Of a stretch of 64,000 nucleotides of DNA, positions 25,020 to 32,713 are shown one piece after another (position 1 is the first letter of the stretch; every line of letters begins with the position of its first letter). Below the pieces are notes generated by a model, which did not search any database, was not told the origin of the DNA, and saw nothing but the letters and a program-made list of their open reading frames with translations. The position numbers and the translations under genes were made by a program. Source of the stretch: JAIBJN01 sp963847985 (GTDB lineage: Bacteria; Actinomycetota; Thermoleophilia; Gaiellales; Gaiellaceae). The stretch spans positions 186,001-250,000 of the forward strand of contig CAWKBS010000007.1 of assembly GCA_963847985.1 (NCBI GenBank), written 5' to 3'.

Positions 25020-26161
25020 CGGACCCGTACTGCCTTGGAGATCGAGCGCACCGCCCGACCTCCGCTCGGCGTGTAGATGACCTGCCAGCGCCCGGGCCTG
25101 AGGCGCCTCGGCGTGAAGGAGAAGGCGCCGCCCCTGATCGTCTTCCTGGCGACAGGCACGAACGCGGTCGTCTTGATGAGCTGCAAGCGCCCGGGCAGCC
25201 ACGGGCTCGTCGTGCCCTTGATCCGCGTCCTGCCGTTCGGCAGCCGGATCGCCCTGATCGTGACGAGCGAGCGCATGATGATCGTGCGCGTCGTCGAGTC
25301 GATGCCGTTGGCGGTGTTGGTGGCCTTGATGCGCGTGGTCTCACGGATGGGCACCTGGACGGCGAAGTTGCCGAGCGCGTCCGTGGTCGTGTTCGTGACG
25401 AGGGTGCCTGCGCCCTGGCGCGTGATCGCCACGGGGATGCCCGCGGCGGCCGGGGCGACGCTTCCCGAGATCGTCACCCTCGGCTTCGCGCCCTTGAGGC
25501 TGGCCGGTGCGGCGATGGAGACGACCGCGCAGGAGCCGACGATGAAGTCGGGCCCGCGCGCCGGGTCGTTCGGATGTGTGCCCCCAGGCGCCTGGTCGAC
25601 GTCCGTGGGAACCCCACTGATGATCCCGTCATACGTGATCACGAACGTGTCGGTGAGGATGGCGCCCGGGGCGACCAGACTCGCAGGGACGGTGATCCAG
25701 GCGGCCGCCGATCCCACCGGATTCGTGTCGCGATCGCCGGTGGTGACCCCTTCGGGGACGAAGCCTCCGGCAAGAGTCCAGGTTCCGTAGTCGAAGGTCG
25801 CGACGTTGGACTCGTCGACCGACATGCGCACGAAGCGGGTCACTCCGCCGACGGTGAACAGAAACGCATAGCCCCCGACCACCTGAGGCTCGTCGTGCTC
25901 CGGGACCCACGTTCCAAGCTGCACCTCGATGACGGCCTGCAGGCTGCCGTTGGCCTCGGAGAGCCAGGCCCTGAGCACGTCCGTCGGCTTGTGGTGGCCG
26001 TCCCCGAACGCATCGTTCATGACGACGCCGGGACTGCACGGCGCGGGCGGCGCGACGACCACGTTGCCGCCGGCCGGCAGTGCGGCCGCAAGCGCGAGCG
26101 CGGCGATCAGCGCTACGACCGCAGACCCGCCCAGGCCCCCGATGACCCTGCGTCCCCTCAT
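25016..26161 (-). CDS. Secreted protein with C-terminal Ig-like domains
   Basis: From ATG 26161 the protein (about 381 aa) has a signal peptide (GGSAVVALIAALALAAALPA) and an N-terminal beta domain (LQAVIEVQLGTWVPEHDEPQ, FVRMSVDESNVATFDYGTW). Repeats reminiscent of Ig/carboxypeptidase-regulatory domains follow (KPRVTISGSVAPAAAGIPVA, TTDALGNFAVQVPI, LRPGRWQVIYTPSGGRAV). A start 14 codons upstream (26203) is possible but would precede the signal peptide with non-typical sequence. It probably heads the leftward group down to 24428. Function unknown. Confidence 0.75.
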   Translation of the reverse strand: MRGRRVIGGLGGSAVVALIAALALAAALPAGGNVVVAPPAPCSPGVVMNDAFGDGHHKPTDVLRAWLSEANGSLQAVIEVQLGTWVPEHDEPQVVGGYAFLFTVGGVTRFVRMSVDESNVATFDYGTWTLAGGFVPEGVTTGDRDTNPVGSAAAWITVPASLVAPGAILTDTFVITYDGIISGVPTDVDQAPGGTHPNDPARGPDFIVGSCAVVSIAAPASLKGAKPRVTISGSVAPAAAGIPVAITRQGAGTLVTNTTTDALGNFAVQVPIRETTRIKATNTANGIDSTTRTIIMRSLVTIRAIRLPNGRTRIKGTTSPWLPGRLQLIKTTAFVPVARKTIRGGAFSFTPRRLRPGRWQVIYTPSGGRAVRSISKAVRVR

Positions 26162-26225
26162 TGCCCCGACGCGAGTGTAGACGGAGCTGCCAGCACCTGA
26201 CAAGCGGGTACGGAGCGTCGCCTGC

Positions 26226-27329
26226 CTAGGGCGCGAGCTCGTACGGATAGTCCGTCAGCGCCTCGCAGCCGTCCTCGGTGACGAGGACGAGATCCTCCAG
26301 GCGACAGCCGCCGAAGCCGGTCCGGTAGAGGCCCGGCTCGACCGCCAGCACGTCGCCCGCGACGATCTCCTCCCCGACCCGGCCCAGGCCCGGCAGCTCG
26401 TGGACCTCGAGACCGACCCCGTGGCCGAGGCTGTGGAAGAACCCCTCGTCCAGGACCTCGCCGGGCTCCTTCGAGAGCTGGGTGGGGAAGCCGTGCGCCT
26501 CGAACAGCTCGCAGACGGCGCGATGGGCGTCGGCGCCCGTGATCCCGGGACGGATGGTCGCGTAGGCGAGGTCGAGCGCTTCGCGGACGAGCGCGTGATA
26601 GCGGACGAGCTCCTCGGGCGGCTCGCCGAGGCAGAACGTGCGGGTCATGTCCGCGTAGCAGCCCGAGAGCGGGTCGCGCGGGAAGAGATCGACGACGATG
26701 GGCTCGTTCTCGCGGATGGCGCCGTGCCCGGGCTCGTGGCCGACGGTGGTCTGCGCGCCGGAGGAGACGAGCACGAGGTCGTCCACCATGACGGCTTCCA
26801 CACTGAAGACCTGCATCGCCTCGGTCTGGAGGTCCTCGCAGGTCACCTCGCCGCCGGCGCGGAGGCGCGTACGGATGGCGTCCATCGCGTGCTCGGCGGC
26901 GCGTTGCGAGCGGCCGATGCCCTCGAGCTCCGCCTGTGACTTCACCCGGCGGCGCTCGTCGAAGAGCTCGCCCCGGGCCTCGATCTGGATCGCGTGCGCG
27001 CGCAGGAAGTCGGCAAGCTCGAGCGGGAAGTCCCGCGGCGTCACCGCCGACTCGACACTGGCCGCTCGGCAGGCGCGCAGGACCAGCTCGGGCGTCAGCT
27101 CGTGCCAGCTCAGGCCCTGCTCGACCAGCTCGTCGAGCCCGAGCTCCTCGAGCGGCACCGTCTCCAGGCCCTCGACGCCTTCGAGCCGCGGGAGCTCGAG
27201 CGAGCCCACGTACGCGGTGCGCTCCCCGTTCCGCTCCAGGTAGACGAACGGGTCGGGGATCGACACCGGCACCTCGTGTCGCAGCTCCGGGGAGCGGACC
27301 GTGTCGCCGTAGATGATGACGTCCGGCAA
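26226..27329 (-). CDS. M24-family Xaa-Pro aminopeptidase
   Basis: The 367-aa metallopeptidase has the pita-bread ligand set: Asp in IVVDLFPRDP, Asp in CYADMTRTFCLG, His in FFHSLGHGVGLEVHELPG, Glu in LAVEPGLYRT and Glu in CRLEDLVLVT. It should remove N-terminal residues before proline or act as a dipeptidase. An N-terminal creatinase-like domain occupies about residues 1-140. It faces away from the amidohydrolase gene. Confidence 0.93.
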   Translation of the reverse strand: MPDVIIYGDTVRSPELRHEVPVSIPDPFVYLERNGERTAYVGSLELPRLEGVEGLETVPLEELGLDELVEQGLSWHELTPELVLRACRAASVESAVTPRDFPLELADFLRAHAIQIEARGELFDERRRVKSQAELEGIGRSQRAAEHAMDAIRTRLRAGGEVTCEDLQTEAMQVFSVEAVMVDDLVLVSSGAQTTVGHEPGHGAIRENEPIVVDLFPRDPLSGCYADMTRTFCLGEPPEELVRYHALVREALDLAYATIRPGITGADAHRAVCELFEAHGFPTQLSKEPGEVLDEGFFHSLGHGVGLEVHELPGLGRVGEEIVAGDVLAVEPGLYRTGFGGCRLEDLVLVTEDGCEALTDYPYELAP

Positions 27330-27354
27330 GGCTCCCGATGGTAGCCGCTCCGGG

Positions 27355-27370
27355 TAGATTCACCTCCGTG
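27355..27370 (+). promoter_or_regulatory. -10 box placing a leaderless start for the amidohydrolase gene
   Basis: TAGATT (27355-27360) ends 7 nt before GTG 27368. This favours GTG 27368 over the in-frame ATG at 27338, which lies upstream of the -10 box and would not be transcribed from it. Confidence 0.45.
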
Positions 27371-28528
27371 GAGGAGGTTCTCGAGCGGGCGCGCAAACTG
27401 GTGGGTCGGTACGAGGAGGAGGCCAGACGGCTCATCCCGGAGGGCGCGGCGCTGTTCGACGCACACGTCCACGTCGGCCGCGACATCGACGGCATGGTCG
27501 CGCCGTACGAGGACCTCGCGGCGTTCCTCGAGCGCTGGGGGGTGGAGCGGGCCTTCACCTTCTGCCTGGACGAGCCCGACCGCGAGCCGGCCTTCCGCGC
27601 GGCCAACGACCGCACGCTGAAGGCGGCGGCCGGGTCGGGCGGCCTCCTCGTCCCCTTCGTCCGCCTCGACCTGGCCGGGAGCCCGATGGAGGAGGCCGTG
27701 CGCGCGCTCGACGCGGGCGCGCGCGGGATCAAGCTCCACCCCAGGGCGCAGGGGTTCCTGCTGGACGACCAGCGGCTCGAGCCGGTCTTCGCGCTGGCGG
27801 CGGAGCGCCGCGTGCCGATCCTGATCCACGGCGGGCGCGGCCTGCCTCCGATCGCCGAGAGCCTCCGCGGATTGCACGATGCCTACCCGGACGCGTCGCT
27901 CATCATCGCGCACGCCGGCATCGCCGATCTCGCCGCGCTCTCGGACTGCTTCACCGGACGGCCGGGCGTCTACTTCGACACCTCGGTGTGGAGCGCGATC
28001 GACCTCCTGGACATGTTCTCGCGCATCGCGCCCGGTCAGGTGCTGTACGCCTCCGACTACCCGTACGGGCAGCAGCCCGGCGCGCTCCTGCTCGCTCTCC
28101 GCACGGCGCGCCTCGCCGGGCTCACCGAGGACGAGGTGCGCGACATGCTGGGCCGCTCGGCCGCGCGCATCGCCGACGGCGAGGAGCCGCCGCCGCTGAC
28201 CGAGCCCCGGGGCTCGCGCCGTTTCGAGCAGCCGCTGACGTTCGCGCGGATCCACCACTACCTGGCGATGGCGACGCCACTCCTCTGGACGCGCCAGGCG
28301 GACACGATCGGCGTCCTCGGCCTCGCGCTGAACGCCTGCGCGGAGCGCGACGGCCATGTCGAGGAGCAGGAGCGGATTGCGGAGCTCCTCGCCGCCGCGC
28401 GCGACCTCTGGCGCACGCTGCCCGAGGCCGGAGACGACGCCGAGGTGCGGGCGCTGAGCCGGGCGGCCTTCCGGCTCCTCCACGTTGCTGACATCCTCAC
28501 GCTGACCGTCGGCGTCGAGGATGCCTGA
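27368..28528 (+). CDS. Amidohydrolase 2 family (TIM-barrel metal hydrolase)
   Basis: The 386-aa protein shows metal-dependent TIM-barrel motifs in order: FDAHVHVGRD (HxH), GIKLHPRAQGF, PILIHGGRGLPP, LIIAHAGIADL and VLYASDYPYGQQPGA with the final aspartate. The C-terminal 100 residues are an extra helical part not typical of the barrel. Substrates of this family range from decarboxylated aromatic acids to lactones, so no reaction is proposed. Its stop overlaps the next start by 8 nt. Confidence 0.85.
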   Translation: MEEVLERARKLVGRYEEEARRLIPEGAALFDAHVHVGRDIDGMVAPYEDLAAFLERWGVERAFTFCLDEPDREPAFRAANDRTLKAAAGSGGLLVPFVRLDLAGSPMEEAVRALDAGARGIKLHPRAQGFLLDDQRLEPVFALAAERRVPILIHGGRGLPPIAESLRGLHDAYPDASLIIAHAGIADLAALSDCFTGRPGVYFDTSVWSAIDLLDMFSRIAPGQVLYASDYPYGQQPGALLLALRTARLAGLTEDEVRDMLGRSAARIADGEEPPPLTEPRGSRRFEQPLTFARIHHYLAMATPLLWTRQADTIGVLGLALNACAERDGHVEEQERIAELLAAARDLWRTLPEAGDDAEVRALSRAAFRLLHVADILTLTVGVEDA

Positions 28529-29037
28529 CGGCGCCGGCGTTCCGGCCGTCGTGCTTGCGGCCGGGGCGGCGACGCGGTTCGGCTCGCCCAAGCAACGGCT
28601 GCTCCTGCCGCAGCGTGCTCGCCCGGCTCGGGGACGCGCCAGTCGGCGAGGTGGTGGTCGTCGCCGGGGCCTACCCGCTGGAGCTCGAGGGCGCGCGCGT
28701 GGTGACGTGCCCCGAGTGGGAGCTCGGGCCCGGCGCGTCGCTTCGCTGCGGGCTCGGCGCCCTCGCGCCGGACGTCGAGGCGGCGGTGGTCGTCCTCGCC
28801 GACGGTCCCGACCTGGCACCGGAGGCGGTGGGGCGCGTCCTGGCCGCCTGGCGGGAGTCCGGCGCCCCGCTCGTCGCGGCCGCCTACGGAGGAGTCCGCG
28901 GCCATCCCGTCGTGGTCGCGCGGGAGCTCTGGAGCGCGGTGCCGGTGGATGGGCTGCGCGCCTTCGACCCGCTGCTCGTCCCCTGTGACGACCTGGGCGC
29001 GCCCGGCGACATCGACCGGCCCGAGGACCTCCGCTGA
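28521..29037 (+). CDS. MobA-like nucleotidyltransferase, frameshifted
   Basis: The nucleotide-binding signature AVVLAAGAATRFGSPKQRLL is in one frame. From about 28612 the rest continues in another (VLARLGDAPVGEVVVVAGAY, then VVVLADGPDLAPEAVGRVLA and GVRGHPVVVARELW). Corrected length is about 171 aa. These features match MobA/MocA-type transferases that attach CMP or GMP to molybdopterin, or CofC-like enzymes. No molybdoenzyme gene is adjacent in the window. Confidence 0.75.
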
Positions 29038-29549
29038 GACGCCGGCTCCTCCGCCCGGCGTTCCTCATACCGGCGTTCGTCGTCCTCTCGCTCGGCGCCG
29101 GGATCGCCTACGCCGCCTGGCAGCAGCTCGACACCGGCCGGGTCGACGACAACAACGCGATCCTCGACTCGCTCCCGACCTTGCCCGGCACGCGGGAGAT
29201 CCAGCGCCTCACGCAGACCTCGACCGGCGAGGACGCGCTGCCGGTCCCCGACCAGATCTTCACCAGCGCCCTCTACGCCCCACCGGCCGGCGTCACGCAG
29301 GAGGAGGTCGTCGGCTTCTACGTCGAGAGCCTGGCACCGGAATGGGAGACCCGGACGCGGATCGTGCGCGCAACCGGCGAGGAGGTCGGAGACCAGCAGG
29401 ATGCGCCCAGCTCCTTCCGGGTAGACTTCTCGCGCGACGACGACTGTCTCAGCCTGCTCACGTACGGCATGGCCGAGGGACACGTCGGCGAAGCGACCTA
29501 CGCCCTCACCGTCCAGAGCGGCGAGGGTCCGTGTCCCGAGCCCGACTAA
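29034..29549 (+). CDS. Signal-anchored hypothetical protein with CTG start
   Basis: The frame is open from the MobA-like stop onward. CTG at 29034 overlaps that stop in CTGA, the same coupling geometry as the GTGA overlaps elsewhere, and it allows a clean signal anchor (RRRLLRPAFLIPAFVVLSLG) to begin at once. The next usable start, TTG 29181, would cut off the anchor. The 171-aa product has an exported alpha/beta domain (VPDQIFTSALYAPPAGVTQE, FYVESLAPEWETRTRIV, SFRVDFSRDDDCLSLLTYGM). No family is recognised. Confidence 0.65.
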   Translation: MRRRLLRPAFLIPAFVVLSLGAGIAYAAWQQLDTGRVDDNNAILDSLPTLPGTREIQRLTQTSTGEDALPVPDQIFTSALYAPPAGVTQEEVVGFYVESLAPEWETRTRIVRATGEEVGDQQDAPSSFRVDFSRDDDCLSLLTYGMAEGHVGEATYALTVQSGEGPCPEPD

Positions 29550-29561
29550 AGCCCCGTTTCG

Positions 29562-29584
29562 CCCTGCCGATGAGACAGGCAGGG
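29562..29584 (+). terminator. Small terminator-like hairpin
   Basis: CCCTGCC (29562-29568) pairs with GGCAGGG (29578-29584) around a 9-nt loop, 12 nt after the stop of the preceding gene. It is short and has no U-tract, so termination is likely but not certain. Confidence 0.4.
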
Positions 29585-29624
29585 TGGAGGAGCCGCCCGC
29601 CGAACACCGAGGGTCGAGGTATCG

Positions 29625-30304
29625 ATGGAGGCACACGCAGCATCGTCGCCGCTCGCGACGGCACGCCTACGCCGGCGGCTGACGCTGGAAGAGGCGGCCG
29701 AGCTCACAAGCCTCGAGATCGACGACATCAAGTCCCTGGAGGAGAGCAGGACGTACCGCTTCCCCTCACCGGCGGACGCGATTGCGGCGACGGTCGTCTA
29801 CGCGTCCGCTCTCGGCATCACGGAGCGTGAAGCCAGGGAGCTGGCCGGCCTCCCGGCCGTGTCCGTCGTCGAGCGCTGGTCGCTCCGGCGCTGGGGGATC
29901 GTGATCGGCTTCGCCGCCGTCGTCGCCGCCTTCATGGTCTTCGTGCTGCGACCGCAGATCGTCCCCACCGACGAGTCCCCTCAGGTTGCGCCGGTGACGA
30001 CGCCGGCGGCCGCGGCGCGGCGCAGCTTCCCGAGCGCTGGGAGATCCAGGTGGACGTCTACAACGGCACCCGCCGCGGGAACGCCGCCTCGAGCGTCGCC
30101 AACGAGATCGCGGGGCTCGCCTACGGGATCGGCGAGGTGAAGAACGCCGACCGGCGCAACTACTCGAAGACCCGGGTCTACTACCCGCCAGGCGGGGAGG
30201 CGGTGGCCCGGCGCCTCGCGGACGAGCTCGGCGCCGGCGTGGCCGCGCTGCCCGGCGGCGACGACCCGCACCGGCTCGTCGTCATCGTCGGGGCCTCGCG
30301 CTAG
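29625..30304 (+). CDS. HTH membrane protein with LytR C-terminal domain, frameshifted
   Basis: The N-terminal part is a RodZ-like helix-turn-helix (LRRRLTLEEAAELTSLEIDD, IKSLEESRTYRFPSPADAI), followed by one transmembrane helix (WGIVIGFAAVVAAFMVFVLR). After a shift near 30015-30025 the sequence continues LPERWEIQVDVYNGTRRGNA and ASSVANEIAGLAYGIGEVKN, the LytR_C fold found at the end of LCP cell-wall ligases. The total is about 226 aa. A cytoplasmic HTH and an exported LytR_C domain suggest a cell-shape or envelope scaffold rather than a classical regulator. Confidence 0.75.
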
Positions 30305-30318
30305 GCGGATAACCCCTC

Positions 30319-30561
30319 CTAGTTCAGCGGCGTGCGGAGCGCGGCGAGCTTCGCCTTCAGCTCCGCGGACATCTCTTCCTGACAGCAGGCCTGACGCACG
30401 TACGTCCGCAGGCTCGCCTCGAAGCGGTAGCGCTCGCTGCAGTACCCGCAGCCGGAGAGGTGCCCCTCGGCCTCGATCCGCTCGGCCTCGCTCAGCTCGC
30501 GGTCGAGGTAGGGCTGGATCACCTCCTCGCACTTCTCGCAGATCGGCTCGAAGGCGGTCAC
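30319..30561 (-). CDS. rsrA: RsrA-type zinc anti-sigma factor
   Basis: The 80-aa protein has the zinc-associated anti-sigma pattern: CEKCEEVIQPYLDRELSEAE, then HLSGCGYCSERYRF (His-x3-Cys-x2-Cys), with a later CC pair. RsrA holds SigR inactive until disulfide stress forms a disulfide and releases zinc. Its GTG start overlaps the sigma stop in GTGA, the usual sigR-rsrA arrangement. Confidence 0.9.
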   Translation of the reverse strand: MTAFEPICEKCEEVIQPYLDRELSEAERIEAEGHLSGCGYCSERYRFEASLRTYVRQACCQEEMSAELKAKLAALRTPLN

Positions 30562-31139
30562 TGCTCCTCCCCCACGACCGACTCGGCCAGCTCGCCCTTG
30601 AGGATGCGCCGGCCGCGATGCAGGCGCGACATGACCGTCCCGATCGGGACGTCGAGGATCTGCGCTGCCTCCTGGTAGGAGAAGTCGCCGATGTCCACGA
30701 GGACGATCGCGTCGCGGAAGTCGTGCGGGACGTTCGAGAGCGCATCGACGATGGAGTCCTGCGAGAGGCGCTCGACGATCTTCTCGTCGTCCGGGGCGCC
30801 GGAGGTCTCCTCGAGCCGGTTGTAGAGGAAGTAGTCGCCCTCCTCCATCGGCTGCATGTCCGGGGCGCGTTGCTCGCGGCGGCCGCGGTCGATGTTGAGG
30901 TTCGTCAGGATGCGCATGAGCCAGGCCCGGAGGTTCGTCCCCGGGGTGTAGGAGCGCCAGCTTCGAAAGGCGCGGGCGTAGGTCTCCTGGACGAGATCCT
31001 CGGCCTCCTCGCGGCTCGACACCAGGCGTCGCGCGACCCGGTAGACCTGGTCTGCCAGCTCGAGCACTTCCTCCTCGAAGCGGACGCGGTCACGGGCCTC
31101 GGTCGCCAGGCGGCGGGCGTCGGTTTCGGCCTCTGCCAT
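30558..31139 (-). CDS. sigR: ECF sigma factor SigR/SigH (disulfide-stress)
   Basis: The 193-aa sigma has region 2 (LADQVYRVARRLVSSREEAE, then DLVQETYARAFRSWRSYTPG, TNLRAWLMRILTNLNIDRGR) and region 4 (VPHDFRDAIVLVDIGDFSYQ, EAAQILDVPIGTVMSRLHRG). The pairing with an RsrA-like gene and the SigR-type promoter found upstream make the subfamily secure. It should transcribe thiol-redox genes. ATG 31139 is preferred over the GTG six codons upstream, as the downstream start better fits the N-terminus of the family. Confidence 0.93.
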   Translation of the reverse strand: MAEAETDARRLATEARDRVRFEEEVLELADQVYRVARRLVSSREEAEDLVQETYARAFRSWRSYTPGTNLRAWLMRILTNLNIDRGRREQRAPDMQPMEEGDYFLYNRLEETSGAPDDEKIVERLSQDSIVDALSNVPHDFRDAIVLVDIGDFSYQEAAQILDVPIGTVMSRLHRGRRILKGELAESVVGEEQ

Positions 31140-31160
31140 CCGTCGGACACTACACAAGCT

Positions 31161-31186
31161 AACGCCCTGCTCCCGCCCCCTATTCC
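31161..31186 (-). promoter_or_regulatory. SigR-type autoregulatory promoter
   Basis: On the minus strand GGAAT (31186-31182), 18 bp, and GTT (31163-31161) match the SigR/SigH consensus GGGAAT-N18-GTT, 21 bp before the sigR start codon. It implies positive autoregulation. Confidence 0.7.
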
Positions 31187-31194
31187 GGGCGCGA

Positions 31195-31407
31195 TCAGGC
31201 GCCGAGCTGGCGGAAGCCCGCGCGGTCGAGCGCCGCGACGATCTCCTCGCGGCGGACGCGCTCGTCGTCCCAGGCGAGCGTGACCTCGCCGAGCAGGTTC
31301 GCGTTGGCCGACTCGAGCCCGTCGAGGCTCCCGAGCGCGCCGCCCAGCCGCAGAACGCACCGTTCGCAGCGGATTCCGCTGACCTGCATCGTCTCCGAGA
31401 CGACCAT
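31195..31407 (-). CDS. Heavy-metal-associated (HMA) domain protein, CopZ-like
   Basis: The 70-aa protein is one HMA domain: SETMQVSGIRCERCVLRLGG with the metal-binding CxxC pair (GIRCERC instead of GMTCxxC) and the C-terminal strand EIVAALDRAGFRQLGA. Such proteins carry Cu(I) or Zn(II). Its ATG overlaps the stop of the upstream ligase gene in TGATG, an unexpected partner for a metallochaperone. A role in metal/thiol buffering together with the ligase is possible. Confidence 0.85.
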   Translation of the reverse strand: MVVSETMQVSGIRCERCVLRLGGALGSLDGLESANANLLGEVTLAWDDERVRREEIVAALDRAGFRQLGA

Positions 31408-32417
31408 CACAGCCCATCGTATGTGAGAGTCACCAGCCGCTCGCGCAACGCGCGAAGGCCGTCGCTGCGCCCGATTTCGAGCTGCTCCCCGGCCTGGTCG
31501 CCGACGTCCACGCCCCCGAGGAGCTCCCCGGGCGTGGTCATCTCGCGGGTCTCCGGATGGATCAGGGCGGCCTCGGCCCCGAAGCGGGCGGCCGACCAGC
31601 GATTCTGGGCGTAGAGGCCGCGATCGGCCGGCGCCGCGCCCGGGTCGGCGGTGGCGACGAGCGCGTGGCAGAGCCCAGCGAGCGAGGCGGTGGCGGCGAG
31701 CCGCGTCGGCTGGTCGGGCATGCGGATCTCCAGCGTTCCGAGCCGCGGATGCGGCCGCACGTCCCACCAGAGGCGCATGAGGTCGTCGGAGAGGCCGAGG
31801 TCGACGAGCAGCTCGACGAAGCTCGTGAAGTCCTCGTAGTCGCGGAAGGCCGGCGGCGCGCCCGCTCGCGGCAAGAGCTGGAGCAGCTCCGCGCGGGTCG
31901 AGGCCAGGCCCGTCTCGGCGCCGTCGGCGTACGGCGAGTTGGCCGAGAGCGCGAGCACGGCGGGGAGCAACGGCAGGACGGCCTCGAGCCGCCCCAGGCA
32001 CTCCTCCGGGCTCGCGACGCCGACGTGGACGTGGAGCCCCGCGCAGTGCTGGCGGAGCGCCGACGGGCCGGCGTACTCGGCAAAGCGCTGCAGCGCCTCC
32101 ACCGGAGTGACGGGCTGTTCGCCGAGCACGGCGGTCGGCCAGGTCCCGACGGCCGCCAGCTCGAGCCCGTGGGCGCGCAGCCGCCGTCGAGCCTCGAGCC
32201 GCAGCCCGGCGAGCTCCTCCACGGCCTGCGTCACGTCGGCACAGATGCCCGTGGTCAGCTCGAGCATGGTCGTGAAGAGCTCGGCCTTCAGGCGCTGCCC
32301 GTCCAGCACGCCCTCCGGGACCGACGCGGGCTCGAGCGTCTCCGCGTCGAGGACGAAGAGCTCCTCCTCGATTCCCACCGAGAACGCCGAGGACTCGCCG
32401 AAGCGGTGCGGCACCAT
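31407..32417 (-). CDS. YbdK/GCS2-family carboxylate-amine ligase
   Basis: The 336-aa protein belongs to glutamate-cysteine ligase family 2 (FSVGIEEELFVLDAETLEP at the start; HCAGLHVHVGVASPEECLGR; PHPRLGTLEIRMPDQPTRL). Family members ligate glutamate to cysteine or another amine using ATP. A TAGACT box ends 8 nt before the ATG, so the mRNA is probably leaderless. The gene heads a two-gene unit with the HMA protein. Confidence 0.88.
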   Translation of the reverse strand: MVPHRFGESSAFSVGIEEELFVLDAETLEPASVPEGVLDGQRLKAELFTTMLELTTGICADVTQAVEELAGLRLEARRRLRAHGLELAAVGTWPTAVLGEQPVTPVEALQRFAEYAGPSALRQHCAGLHVHVGVASPEECLGRLEAVLPLLPAVLALSANSPYADGAETGLASTRAELLQLLPRAGAPPAFRDYEDFTSFVELLVDLGLSDDLMRLWWDVRPHPRLGTLEIRMPDQPTRLAATASLAGLCHALVATADPGAAPADRGLYAQNRWSAARFGAEAALIHPETREMTTPGELLGGVDVGDQAGEQLEIGRSDGLRALRERLVTLTYDGL

Positions 32418-32643
32418 CGCGGCCGAGTCTAGAGGGGTGGGCTCAGAGGTACTCCGCCAAGAAAAGGGGAGGCCTCGGCGGAACGCCGCTTCCCGCCGGG
32501 GTGCGATGGTCGTTCCGAAACAAGGACGCAGGGAGTGTTCGTAGCCGGAGGCTACGGGCGCGACTGAGGACGCAGTCTTCGGGGCGAGCAGCGCGGCCCG
32601 GCGGCACAGGCTGCGTTCCGCCGATCCCTCCAGGAAGGGAGGT
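32418..32643 (-). other. Intergenic region with several inverted repeats, no gene seen
   Basis: Between the ligase gene and the terminator of the protease gene, 226 bp contain GTAGCC-GGA-GGCTAC and a CGGCGGAACGCCG element, plus other short repeats (GGACGCAG twice). No convincing ORF or known riboswitch is visible. If the ligase mRNA is leaderless this region is untranscribed from that promoter. Confidence 0.3.
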
Positions 32644-32680
32644 GGTCGGAGGCCCGGGCAGGCAACGCGGGCCTCCGACC
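32644..32680 (-). terminator. Terminator of the HtrA-like gene
   Basis: A 13-bp perfect stem (GGTCGGAGGCCCG with its complement at 32668-32680) and an 11-nt loop start 34 bp past the protease stop on the minus strand. Confidence 0.65.
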
Positions 32681-32713
32681 GGTCAGCCCCTGGGGGGAGG
32701 GGCCGCGGGCCTG

